Shown here one piece after another: positions 52,701-61,128 of a stretch of DNA of 64,000 bases. Numbering within the stretch: the first letter of the stretch is position 1; the number at the start of each line of letters is the position of its first letter. This DNA comes from Paenibacillus sp. FSL H7-0357 (GTDB taxonomy: Bacteria > Bacillota > Bacilli > Paenibacillales > Paenibacillaceae): the NCBI RefSeq assembly GCF_000758525.1, contig NZ_CP009241.1, positions 3,906,001 through 3,970,000 on the forward strand, given 5' to 3'. The notes below the pieces were generated by a model. It was given only the letters and a program-made list of their open reading frames with translations. It searched no databases and had not been told where the DNA came from. The position numbers were made by a program, and so were the translations under genes.

Positions 52701-53614
52701 TGAAAGCTACCGGCAAGCTCGTGGGGCTGTTCTCTCCGGGGAACCGAACCTGGGCGGCTCAGCTGCTGCTGCTGTTGCCTGCGCTTGCCTTGATGGGCAT
52801 CGTGTATCTAGGTGGACTGCTGATCTTCGGCCGGTACAGTTTTGACCTCTACGAGAATGGGAGGCTGATCCGGGACTGGAATCTCGATTCCTACCGTTCT
52901 TTCCTGGGAGACCCCTATTATTGGACCTTGATAGGTACCACCTTTCGAGTCGCCGCCAAGGTAACTTTATGGAGTCTGCTGCTTGCCTATCCGCTAGCCT
53001 ACTGTATTGCCGGCCTGAAAAGGCCAGGCATACAACAGTTCTTCTTGCTGCTAACGTTTCTTCCGCTTCTCGTCAGTGCTGTTGTCAGATCGTATGGATG
53101 GCAGCTGCTGTTGTCTAAGCAGGGTTTTATGAACTGGTTGTTCATAAAGATGGGACTGACGGATAGCGGATTTGAGATGATGTATAACGAGACCGGGGTT
53201 ATCGTTGCGCTTGTACATATCTTTCTGCCGTTTATGGTGTTCCCGATCTTGAATGTGCTTACCCAAACCGATGATTCACTGAAAGCGGCAGCCCATGATC
53301 TGGGCGCAGGCAAATGGCGTACGTTTTTAACCATTACACTACCTTTGTCCGTGAGGGGCATTGCGAGCGGGGTGCAGATTGTCTTCACACTCTGCCTGAC
53401 CGCATTTACAACACCTCAGCTGATCGGAGGCGGGCGTGTCATGACGCTTCCGGTACTGATCTATCAGCGGACATTGGATACGAACTGGCCAATGGCGGCT
53501 GTGGCGAGCCTCTTTTTGTTTGCTTCATCAATCCTTGTATCCCTGATTGTGAACAAGGGAGCCGACCGGCTGATGTTCCGGCGTACCCGGACGGGAGTGC
53601 AGGCCCATGACTAA
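52697..53614 (+). CDS. ABC transporter permease, PotB type
   Basis: A 305-residue permease with six or so helices and the EAA-like loop LKAAAHDLGAGKWRTFLTIT near 198. It overlaps the ATPase stop by 4 bases, and the next permease by 8, which implies coupled translation. Confidence 0.92.
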   Translation: MMKATGKLVGLFSPGNRTWAAQLLLLLPALALMGIVYLGGLLIFGRYSFDLYENGRLIRDWNLDSYRSFLGDPYYWTLIGTTFRVAAKVTLWSLLLAYPLAYCIAGLKRPGIQQFFLLLTFLPLLVSAVVRSYGWQLLLSKQGFMNWLFIKMGLTDSGFEMMYNETGVIVALVHIFLPFMVFPILNVLTQTDDSLKAAAHDLGAGKWRTFLTITLPLSVRGIASGVQIVFTLCLTAFTTPQLIGGGRVMTLPVLIYQRTLDTNWPMAAVASLFLFASSILVSLIVNKGADRLMFRRTRTGVQAHD

Positions 53615-54440
53615 AAAACCACGGGATTACAAATGGATTCTCTACGTATGCGCCGGCGCGGTCGGCCTATATCTGCTGCTGCCGTTGTTGATGATCCTGG
53701 TGACCTCAGTGAGCAGCGGAGCCTCCAGCAAGTTTCCGCCCGAGGGGCTGACGCTGGGATGGTACAGCCGTCTGGGTGAACAGAAGCAGTTTCTGGAAGC
53801 CTTCCGGAACAGTATGCTGTCTTCAGCGGGTGCAGTTCTGCTAGCGCTGGTTACTGGCACTATGGCTGCGCTGGCGATTGTCCATTATCCTTTTCCGGGC
53901 AGGGGACTTTTGCGCGCCTTTTTCATGTCGCCAATGGTAATGCCCAAGATTACATTAGGTGTGGCGTATCTGATCCTGTTCTCAAAGATGCACATCGCTG
54001 GCGGATTATTTGCCCTGATTCTGGGAGAGGCAGTCATCGTCCTGCCGTTTGTCCTGTCCATTGTTGGCAGCGCTCTCGCCAATCTCAATCCGGCACACCG
54101 CGAAGCTGCCGCCGATTTGGGGGCGGGACCGTTTCGCATTTTCTTTACGATCACATTGCCGCAGCTGCGGTTTTCGCTTTTTTTAGCTGGTTCGATTGCC
54201 TTTGTCTTCACCTTTGATCAGGTCGAGACGGCACTGCTTATTTTACGTCAGGGAAGTTACACCTTGCCTATACAGCTCTTCTTGTACATGGAAAAATGGC
54301 AGGATCCTACGGTCGCTGTCGTGTCCATGGTGCTTATCGCTTTTGCACTTGTTCTGTTTTTTGCAATCAAACTGCTCATCCGCTCCGCACCGGGTCTGGA
54401 AAAACTGCTCGGCAGCCGAACGAAGAAAAGGAGGTCTTGA
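53607..54440 (+). CDS. ABC transporter permease, PotC type
   Basis: A 277-residue permease with six helices and the loop HREAAADLGAGPFRIFFTIT near 168. With the binding protein, the ATPase and the PotB-like partner it completes a four-part importer. The basic tail GSRTKKRRS points to a cytoplasmic C-terminus. Confidence 0.92.
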   Translation: MTKKPRDYKWILYVCAGAVGLYLLLPLLMILVTSVSSGASSKFPPEGLTLGWYSRLGEQKQFLEAFRNSMLSSAGAVLLALVTGTMAALAIVHYPFPGRGLLRAFFMSPMVMPKITLGVAYLILFSKMHIAGGLFALILGEAVIVLPFVLSIVGSALANLNPAHREAAADLGAGPFRIFFTITLPQLRFSLFLAGSIAFVFTFDQVETALLILRQGSYTLPIQLFLYMEKWQDPTVAVVSMVLIAFALVLFFAIKLLIRSAPGLEKLLGSRTKKRRS

Positions 54441-54445
54441 ACCTG

Positions 54446-55660
54446 ATGGACAAGCAAATCTCGAATCCTGTTTCCGGAGCCAACCGGCCGCGTGCCGCTG
54501 AACTTATGGCAACCAGAGGTCTGGCCGCTCTTGTGGCGACCACGCCGGAAAACATCAACTATATTCTTGGCTCGCAGCTGCGGGCCAGCAACTGGACGAT
54601 GCAAATTTATGCTGTACTGCCGCGTGAACCGGAAACCCGTCCCTGTGTCATTATCCCTACCAACCGGCTGGGTGTAATCGCGCAGCTGGGGATTACCGGA
54701 GCGGATTTATATGTGTATAGTGATTTTTTTGTGGAGGGGTCTGTCGAAGGCAAGCCATCCACTCCGGATATCGATCTTTTTTACGCTTTGCTGCAGAATA
54801 CGACAACCTATGTGGGTCCGATTGAGGCGTTGGAGGCGGCTCTTGAAGATCTTGGGCTTAAAGGACAAGCAGTAGGAGTGGACGAAATGAGGATCGCTCC
54901 GGATCTGCTTGCCAAATTTGCCGCAGGACTTCCCGGCGGACAGGCTGTAGCAGCCTACCAGCTGTTCCGCCAGATCCGGCAGATTAAGACCCCATTTGAA
55001 ATCGAACGTCTGCGGAAGTCTGCAGCTCTGAACGAGACGATTGAGCAGCAACTAATCGATCTGATCGCCGCGGGTGTGCACGAGAAGGATTTGGCCGACC
55101 ATTACCGGCTTGCCGTGATGAAAGCAGGGGGCACCCCCGCGATGACGGCAGTTGGTGCGGGTCCGCGCAGCGCACTGCCGCTGATTGAGAATTATTTCCG
55201 CGTCATCGAGCAGGGGGATCAGATCCGTTTTGATCTCTGTCTTCAGTTGGACGGATACTGGGGAGATACAGGACGGACTGTAGTGCTTGGAGAAGCCACA
55301 CCTTGGATGGAACAGCACTTTCATGCGGTGCGCAGCGGCTGGGAGCAGGCGCTTGAAATGATCCGCCCCGGCGTAAAAGCATCTGATGTTTTCCAGGCAG
55401 CCGTAGCCAGAGTTCAGAAGGAAGGCATTCCGCATTACCGGCGCCAGCATGTGGGGCATGCCATCGGCCTAGAATTGTACGATGATATAACTCTGTCGCC
55501 CGGAGATCACCGCATTCTGGAACAGGGGATGGTGCTGTGTGTGGAAGTTCCTTATTATGAACTGGGCGCAGGCGGATTTCAGATTGAAGATACGATCGTG
55601 GTGACAGCAGACGGCTACGAGTTCTTAACACAGATGGAACGAAAGCTGTTCCGCAAATAA
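54446..55660 (+). CDS. M24-family metallopeptidase/creatinase-like hydrolase
   Basis: A 404-residue protein with an N-terminal creatinase-type domain (about 1-150) and a C-terminal pita-bread domain. The five metal ligands of active M24 peptidases seem present: Asp in RFDLCLQLDGYWGDTGRTVV (two Asp near 260-275), His in GHAIGLELYD near 337, Glu in VLCVEVPYYE near 365, and Glu in GFQIEDTIVV near 379. It may be Xaa-Pro aminopeptidase/prolidase or a creatinase-like amidinohydrolase. ATG 54446 follows AAAAGGAGG. It sits in the hydantoinase operon, so hydrolysis of a ring-opened product is possible. Confidence 0.87.
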   Translation: MDKQISNPVSGANRPRAAELMATRGLAALVATTPENINYILGSQLRASNWTMQIYAVLPREPETRPCVIIPTNRLGVIAQLGITGADLYVYSDFFVEGSVEGKPSTPDIDLFYALLQNTTTYVGPIEALEAALEDLGLKGQAVGVDEMRIAPDLLAKFAAGLPGGQAVAAYQLFRQIRQIKTPFEIERLRKSAALNETIEQQLIDLIAAGVHEKDLADHYRLAVMKAGGTPAMTAVGAGPRSALPLIENYFRVIEQGDQIRFDLCLQLDGYWGDTGRTVVLGEATPWMEQHFHAVRSGWEQALEMIRPGVKASDVFQAAVARVQKEGIPHYRRQHVGHAIGLELYDDITLSPGDHRILEQGMVLCVEVPYYELGAGGFQIEDTIVVTADGYEFLTQMERKLFRK

Positions 55661-55730
55661 CAAGGAGGGTTCCGGTCACCCTGTCCTGTTCTGACAATCG
55701 GAGTTTCTCCAGAAAAGAAAGTAGGGAGCA

Positions 55731-56927
55731 ATGAAAATTCAGCAGGGTTCAAAATCGTTCCGAAATATTAGTCTTGCACTGTTTGCCGGAGGTTTTGTCA
55801 CATTTGCGCTTCTTTATACCCTGCAGCCTTTGATGCCGGAAATTACCGAAGCGTTTGGAATCACGCCGACGGAAGCCAGTTTAACCTTGTCGGTCACCAC
55901 TCTATCCATGGCATTGACCATGCTGTTCATCGGTTCCATATCCGATGCGGTTGGCCGCAGAGCCATCATGACGGCCTCTCTGGTTGCAACTTCCGTGATC
56001 GCCGTCATTTCCGCTTTTAGCCCGCTTTTCCCCGTATTGCTGCTGTTGCGTATATTGCAAGGTATTGCGCTCGCCGGATTGCCCGCTATAGCAATGACTT
56101 ATCTTGTGGAAGAAATCGACCCCCTCAGTCTGGGCTATGCAATGGGACTTTATATTAGCGGCAACTCCATTGGAGGGATGGGGGGCCGGATCATCAGCGG
56201 GTTGTTGACCGACTGGTTTGACTGGCGCGCAGCTGTCGGTGTCATTGGCGTGTTGGGTCTGGCTGCGGCTATGATATTCTGGATGGTGATTCCGCCTTCA
56301 CGCCATTTCGTGAAGCAGACAGGCAAGCTGGGCCAGGTGATTCCTCTGCTCTGGTCGCAATGCCGTAATCCGCGGCTCCTTTGTCTGTATGGGCTAGGCT
56401 TCCTGCTAATGGGCAGCTTTGTCACCTTGTTTAATTATATTGGCTTCGAGTTGACCGGTGAACCGTACAATCTTAGCCAGTCACTGGCCGGCAGCATTTT
56501 CGTCGTGTATCTGATGGGAACCTTCAGTTCCACCTGGATGGGACGGCTGGCTGACCGGTATGGCCGTACCGGTGTTATTAGGTTAGCCCTTGCCATCATT
56601 TTAACGGGAGCACTTTGCACGCTGCATCCCTTCTTATGGGTCAAAATCATCGGCCTTGCGCTGTTCGCCTTTGGTTTCTTCGGTGGCCATTCCATTGCCA
56701 GCAGCTGGGTGGGCCTGGTAGCCGATGAACATAAGTCGCAGGCCAATGCACTGTATCTCTTTTTCTACTACGTAGGCTCTAGTGTGAGCGGTACAGGCGG
56801 CGGGGTGCTGTACAGCCATTTTGGCTGGTTCGGCATCATCGGCATGATCGCAGCCTATGTGGCAATTAGCCTGATGTTATGCGGCTTCCTAGTGCACAAG
56901 AGCGGGGGAGGGATTCAGAAACTTTAA
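55731..56927 (+). CDS. MFS transporter
   Basis: A 398-residue protein with 12 predicted helices and the MFS signature GSISDAVGRRAIM between helices 2 and 3, and GRLADRYGRTGVI in the middle. It resembles the YnfM-like group of drug or metabolite exporters. The operon ends here with a terminator, so it may export a toxic intermediate or import an extra substrate of the hyu pathway. The ATG follows TAGGGAG. Confidence 0.88.
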   Translation: MKIQQGSKSFRNISLALFAGGFVTFALLYTLQPLMPEITEAFGITPTEASLTLSVTTLSMALTMLFIGSISDAVGRRAIMTASLVATSVIAVISAFSPLFPVLLLLRILQGIALAGLPAIAMTYLVEEIDPLSLGYAMGLYISGNSIGGMGGRIISGLLTDWFDWRAAVGVIGVLGLAAAMIFWMVIPPSRHFVKQTGKLGQVIPLLWSQCRNPRLLCLYGLGFLLMGSFVTLFNYIGFELTGEPYNLSQSLAGSIFVVYLMGTFSSTWMGRLADRYGRTGVIRLALAIILTGALCTLHPFLWVKIIGLALFAFGFFGGHSIASSWVGLVADEHKSQANALYLFFYYVGSSVSGTGGGVLYSHFGWFGIIGMIAAYVAISLMLCGFLVHKSGGGIQKL

Positions 56928-56944
56928 TTCCATAAACTAAGAAG

Positions 56945-56972
56945 AGGCAGCCGACGGACGGCTGTCTTTTTT
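56945..56972 (+). terminator. Terminator of the hydantoinase operon
   Basis: Hairpin GGCAGCCG-ACGGA-CGGCTGTC followed by TTTTTTG. After it, 140 bases to the next gene hold only a probable ribosome site (AAGAGGTG). Confidence 0.88.
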
Positions 56973-57114
56973 GTATGATCGCTGATTGAGGATAGACTAT
57001 AAGTTCATCAAATGACGTCCGTTTTCAGCAGTGAAGGAAATATCTGCTTGTCTACTTTCCTTAAAAAACTTGGTAAGGTAGAGGTTAGCAATTAATAAGA
57101 GGTGAAAAGTTGTC

Positions 57115-58008
57115 ATGAATAAGAAACACTGTTTGTTCTGCGATGAGATTGTTCCCATTAAACCGGAAGGCGATTACGATAGATATATTGGCTGTGCCTG
57201 TTCACCCGGCGGTTTCTATAGCCTTCGGAGAGACAGCTATGAACCTATTAATTCGTTGCCGCACCCCAAGAAACGCGACATGCTTCATTTAATATCAGCT
57301 TATATCCGGGAGTTGACCGATTGTGATGAAAAGGTCACTCTAGCCGCCAACGACTTAGAGTCGATTGCAAATTCTCCGAAAATACCCGTTACCATTGAAG
57401 ATAAAGGAAACCGTCTATTGCAATATTTGTACAGACATTCCGAAGGACCGGAGGAACCTGTGGTCATTCAACCACTCTCCAGCAGCTATAATTTGACCTA
57501 TTCGCCCAATCTGCAAGAGCTGGTCTATATCATTGATAAGCTGATCAATGAGCAGTTGCTCATCAGGGAAGGTATGTCTTTTAAGCTTACCGGCAAAGGA
57601 TGGAGTGAAGCCGCTGCGAACGCCGGAGGAAAAAAATTAAAGCCTTGCGTCGTTCTCATCTCGGATGAGGGGGATATGCGCACGGAGTGGCTGGAAATAC
57701 TGTTGCCGAAAATCGAGCAGTGCGGTTATCTGCCGCGATTGCTTACACATACAAAAACGCAGAGCCGTGAACAGTATTCCTTGGAGCTTATCGCGGACAG
57801 TAAACTGATGATAGCGGACTTATCCGGTCAATCCCCCGAGGTGTATTTTGCAGCGGGATATGCGCTCGGTTTAAACATTCCGGTGATCTGGACCGTAAAC
57901 GGCAGCGATGCCGATAACCTTTTTGTACAAATCCAAGATATCCGTCCGATGGTTTGGGATACAGCCGAGGAGCTGGCAGTACTACTCCAGCAGAAGTTGA
58001 GTTTATAG
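57115..58008 (+). CDS. Zinc-ribbon / winged-helix / nucleoside deoxyribosyltransferase-like protein, unknown function
   Basis: A 297-residue protein not recognised as a named family. Residues 1-35 have CLFC and CAC, a likely zinc ribbon. Residues about 105-170 look like a winged helix (ELVYIIDKLINEQLLIREGM and KLTGKGW). Residues about 178-297 resemble the nucleoside 2-deoxyribosyltransferase/TIR-like fold: SKLMIADLSGQSPEVYFAAG, then YALGLNIPVIWTV. In that family the motif reads NPNVYYELGYA with a catalytic Glu; here that place is Ala, so catalysis may be lost or differ. Monocistronic, convergent with an exporter gene. A nucleotide-binding sensor or defence-related role is possible but unproven. 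Confidence 0.75.
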   Translation: MNKKHCLFCDEIVPIKPEGDYDRYIGCACSPGGFYSLRRDSYEPINSLPHPKKRDMLHLISAYIRELTDCDEKVTLAANDLESIANSPKIPVTIEDKGNRLLQYLYRHSEGPEEPVVIQPLSSSYNLTYSPNLQELVYIIDKLINEQLLIREGMSFKLTGKGWSEAAANAGGKKLKPCVVLISDEGDMRTEWLEILLPKIEQCGYLPRLLTHTKTQSREQYSLELIADSKLMIADLSGQSPEVYFAAGYALGLNIPVIWTVNGSDADNLFVQIQDIRPMVWDTAEELAVLLQQKLSL

Positions 58009-58042
58009 AGAATTTCCAGGACATGACCCGGTAAACGAAGCA

Positions 58043-58093
58043 AAAATAAATAACAGGCGTCTCTCATAGAGGAGGGCGCCTGTTATTTATTTT
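58043..58093. terminator. Bidirectional terminator between convergent genes
   Basis: AAAATAAATAACAGGCG pairs with CGCCTGTTATTTATTTT around an inner CTCTCATAGAGGAG. The A/T outer parts act as T-run on either strand. Confidence 0.88.
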
Positions 58094-58122
58094 ACTGATA
58101 TAGATTTCCCCACAATTAAAAT

Positions 58123-59619
58123 TCAGGATTTTTTGGCAATCATCTTTTTCAACTTGATTTCGGACTCTTTCCCGGTTGACTGTCCCACTTGTTGGATGAA
58201 GAAGGAAAGCAGCAAGGCGAGAATGCCGATTCCCACAATAACGAGGTAGGCATCATTTATGCCCTGGATGGACGCTTCCATCATCATGTGTTCCTGGGTT
58301 GCGCTTTTTGCGCCACTTGCGCCCATAAGATTCTGCAAATGAGTTGTGGTACGGCTCGTCATGATGGTTACCAGCAAAGAAGTACCTATGGCACCCGCGA
58401 CTTGTTTAACGGTATTGGAGATTGCGGTGCCATGCGCATGAAGCTTCGCCGGCAATTGATTTAATCCTGCGGTTTGAATAGGCATCAGGAACATCGCCAT
58501 TCCGATCTGCCGGCCTGTTGACATGAACACCAGATAGATATAGCTGGTAGAGTCCGTTAAATTAACAAAACTTAGGGTCGTGGTGATCGTTATAAGCAGA
58601 CCGATGATGGCAAGCCATTTTGCTCCGAACCGGTCGAACAGCTTTCCGGTGACCGGCATAAGCAATCCCATCACAAGCGAGCCGGGAAGCAGCAGTAAGC
58701 CGGACTCCATGGCCGTATAGCCGCGGGCACTCTGCAGGTACAGGGGAAGCAGAATCATATCCGCATACATCACGATTGTAACTGCGATACTGATGACGGT
58801 GGTTAAGGAGAACATCTTATATTTGAAGGCCCGGAGATCAAGAAGCGGATGTATGGAAGCCAACTGCCGCCAAGTAAACAGGGCAAGAGAAAGGATACCC
58901 GCACCAAGAGACAAGAGCACCTCTACACTCGACCAGCCTGCGCTGCCGGCCCGGCTGAAGCCATACAGCAAAGCGCCAAAGCCGAGGGTGGATAGGGCCA
59001 CGCTAATCATATCAATCTTGGGATAGGAGCGTTTCGATACATTCTTCAAATAAATAAATCCGCAGACAATAACAAGGACAGTGGGGGGGATGATCCCATA
59101 GAACATGGTTTCCCAACTGTAATGTTCCAGGATATATCCTGCCAAAGTAGGTCCAATCGCAGGGGCAAATATAATCGCCAATCCGACCATGCCCATGGCA
59201 GCGCCTCTCTTTTCCGGAGGGAAAAGCGTTAAAATAACATTGATGAGCAGCGGCATGATAATTCCTGCGCCAGTTGCCTGAATCAAACGCCCGGTAAGCA
59301 GAACGGGGAAGCTAGCCGCGAGGGCTGCTACGACCGTTCCAGCGAGGAAAATAAACATGGAAGTCTGGAAAAGCTGCCGGGTAGTAAAACGCTGCATTAA
59401 ATAAGCCGTAATCGGAATCAGTACACCGTTCACCAGCATATAGCCTGTTGTCAGCCACTGGGCGGTTGCCGCTGAGATGTTGAAGTCATTCATTAATTCC
59501 GGCATGGCAACGCCCATCACCGTCTGATTCAACGTCGCAAGAAAAGCTCCAAAAATCATAATGAACAAAATAGGTCCTCTTTTTAGGACACTGATGTTTA
59601 CTTCTCTCTGTTTACTCAC
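58123..59619 (-). CDS. DHA2-family MFS exporter (EmrB/QacA type, 14 helices)
   Basis: A 498-residue transporter. FGAFLATLNQTVMGVAMPEL and WLTTGYMLVNGVLIPITAYL are the typical first and second helices; GRLIQATGAGIIMPLLINVI is motif B/C. These drug/H+ antiporters expel hydrophobic compounds or cations. GTG start at 59619 within GGATGGAGTAAGTGAG; its first base overlaps the stop of the gene before it (GTGA). It is the last gene in a three-gene unit whose other proteins are not identified. Confidence 0.9.
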   Translation of the reverse strand: MSKQREVNISVLKRGPILFIMIFGAFLATLNQTVMGVAMPELMNDFNISAATAQWLTTGYMLVNGVLIPITAYLMQRFTTRQLFQTSMFIFLAGTVVAALAASFPVLLTGRLIQATGAGIIMPLLINVILTLFPPEKRGAAMGMVGLAIIFAPAIGPTLAGYILEHYSWETMFYGIIPPTVLVIVCGFIYLKNVSKRSYPKIDMISVALSTLGFGALLYGFSRAGSAGWSSVEVLLSLGAGILSLALFTWRQLASIHPLLDLRAFKYKMFSLTTVISIAVTIVMYADMILLPLYLQSARGYTAMESGLLLLPGSLVMGLLMPVTGKLFDRFGAKWLAIIGLLITITTTLSFVNLTDSTSYIYLVFMSTGRQIGMAMFLMPIQTAGLNQLPAKLHAHGTAISNTVKQVAGAIGTSLLVTIMTSRTTTHLQNLMGASGAKSATQEHMMMEASIQGINDAYLVIVGIGILALLLSFFIQQVGQSTGKESEIKLKKMIAKKS

Positions 59620-60275
59620 TTACTCCATCCTTTCAATGGTACCTTTTTCTTTTTGAGCAGCATGCAAATCCCTATTAGAAAAAATAAAATACTGCATCCC
59701 ATTCCAAATAAAGCGCTGGAGCTGATGGCATTGGGCGATTTCTCCATCATAAGCAGAGTGTATTGAGTCACCACAATGGAAACCATTGCGTCTACAAAGC
59801 TAATCATTTTCAGTGAAGAAACGATAGGTCCCTTCAGATGCCGGTTAGCCAAGGTACCGTAAATGGCAATACCAAGCTTGGTAAAAGCAACCGCTGCTAC
59901 CAGATAAACAATGTAACCTCTAAACATGAAAGCATCTCCGGCAACATACATCCGCAGGCAGACCAACAGATAGGAGATCCCGAGAAGACAAAGGAAAGTG
60001 CCACTGCGTTGATAAACAATAAATTCCATGTTATATCTTTGTGCGGGGCCTTCAATAGTTTTGGCCACTCGATATTTATAAAGTGCCTGACCTCTTGCGG
60101 CAAAGAGGATTATGTAATACACCGCGTTAATCATGAACCATCCAGATAGGAGATACACACCGAGGATCAACTTGCCGATGCCGATCAAAGCATTGATTGT
60201 AAGTGATGCAACGTTTGTTAAGGCAGTTCGGTCTTGATAATCGACCAGATAGCGGTCAAATAAACACTTAATCAC
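59616..60275 (-). CDS. Membrane protein of unknown function
   Basis: A 219-residue protein with about five hydrophobic segments (LTINALIGIGKLILGVYLLS, FLCLLGISYLLVCLRMYV, YIVYLVAAVAFTKLGIAIYG and others). No family is recognised. The C-terminal KKKKVPLKGWSK is basic and cytoplasmic. Start GTG 60275 overlaps the upstream stop by 4 bases (GTGA), and its stop overlaps the exporter start the same way, so the three are translated together and probably act together. Confidence 0.75.
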   Translation of the reverse strand: MIKCLFDRYLVDYQDRTALTNVASLTINALIGIGKLILGVYLLSGWFMINAVYYIILFAARGQALYKYRVAKTIEGPAQRYNMEFIVYQRSGTFLCLLGISYLLVCLRMYVAGDAFMFRGYIVYLVAAVAFTKLGIAIYGTLANRHLKGPIVSSLKMISFVDAMVSIVVTQYTLLMMEKSPNAISSSALFGMGCSILFFLIGICMLLKKKKVPLKGWSK

Positions 60276-60805
60276 TTCCCCAGCAGGGCATTAGCCTTTT
60301 CGCACACCTCGTAAATCTCGTCATACTTCTGATCGATCAGAGGCGTTACCTTGTTCGTTTTTTTCTTGCTGATACCGCTGAAGAGAAAATACGGGATGAT
60401 CCAGCCTACAAAACCGGGGACTGCCAGAATTATTGTAAGAGGCAGCAGATCAGCTTGATTAGCAAACACAGAGCCAGCCATGAACGCTGTTCCAATAACA
60501 CCGATAACATAGGCAACGACAGAAGCACCGATGACCTTGGAACTTTCCAGCGTTTCAATTTCGTTAACGGAGGCATCGAATTGGCGTTGCAGGCGGGTCA
60601 GCTCGGCTTTATTACGGATCTTCCGGTCCCGCTTAAACTTCATGGTTACAGAACCAACATTCTGAACTGAGGTCGAAGTACCCTCCAGCGCCCAGCCGAA
60701 GTTGTTATACCCGTCTACATACACCGACTCCATTTTGCGTTTTACCGTAACGTCCTTGTACTCATAACCGACGAAATTAGATTCGTTTCTTGTGATCTCA
60801 CTCAT
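60272..60805 (-). CDS. Protein of unknown function with two membrane helices
   Basis: A 177-residue protein. The N-terminal 80 residues are soluble (VGYEYKDVTVKRKMESVYVD, KFKRDRKIRN), then a helix-rich part (ELTRLQRQFDASVNEIETLE), two hydrophobic hairpin helices at about 97-117 and 122-142, and a charged tail (DQKYDEIYEVCEKANALLGK). AAAGGAGA precedes the ATG at 60805. I do not recognise the family; similar frames are found as short hypothetical genes in Firmicutes. First gene of the three-gene unit ending in the DHA2 exporter. The gap of 320 bases behind it holds the terminator and the left end of the TnpB element. Confidence 0.72.
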   Translation of the reverse strand: MSEITRNESNFVGYEYKDVTVKRKMESVYVDGYNNFGWALEGTSTSVQNVGSVTMKFKRDRKIRNKAELTRLQRQFDASVNEIETLESSKVIGASVVAYVIGVIGTAFMAGSVFANQADLLPLTIILAVPGFVGWIIPYFLFSGISKKKTNKVTPLIDQKYDEIYEVCEKANALLGK

Positions 60806-60970
60806 AATAATGTCTCCTTTATTAATTAAGTTGATGTTGAAGCTTTCCTGTTTCACTTGACTTGATCATCTTACTGCCGAGATATTTATGAATTGCTTAT
60901 AAAATGTTTATAAAATATTAATTGAACAATCGTTATGAACCGGAATTGGAAGATATGTTGTCTAATATAA

Positions 60971-61009
60971 AAAGCAGCCTGAATTCGTGTTCCGAATTCA
61001 GGCTGCTTT
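60971..61009 (-). terminator. Terminator facing the two-component genes, now separated by TnpB
   Basis: A perfect 17-bp stem, AAAGCAGCCTGAATTCG / CGAATTCAGGCTGCTTT, with a TGTTC loop; on the minus strand it is followed by TTTTTATATT. No minus-strand gene ends near it except the histidine kinase at 62378, on the other side of the TnpB element. Confidence 0.8.
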
Positions 61010-61128
61010 ATCTTCAAAAGCCGAAAAGACTCCGACCTCTGTAGGCGGAGATGAATCGGCGGTTTTCAACTATTCAGCGAACATATGTGCTACACTGTAA
61101 GAAAATACTACAAAAGGGGGTGTCGCAC

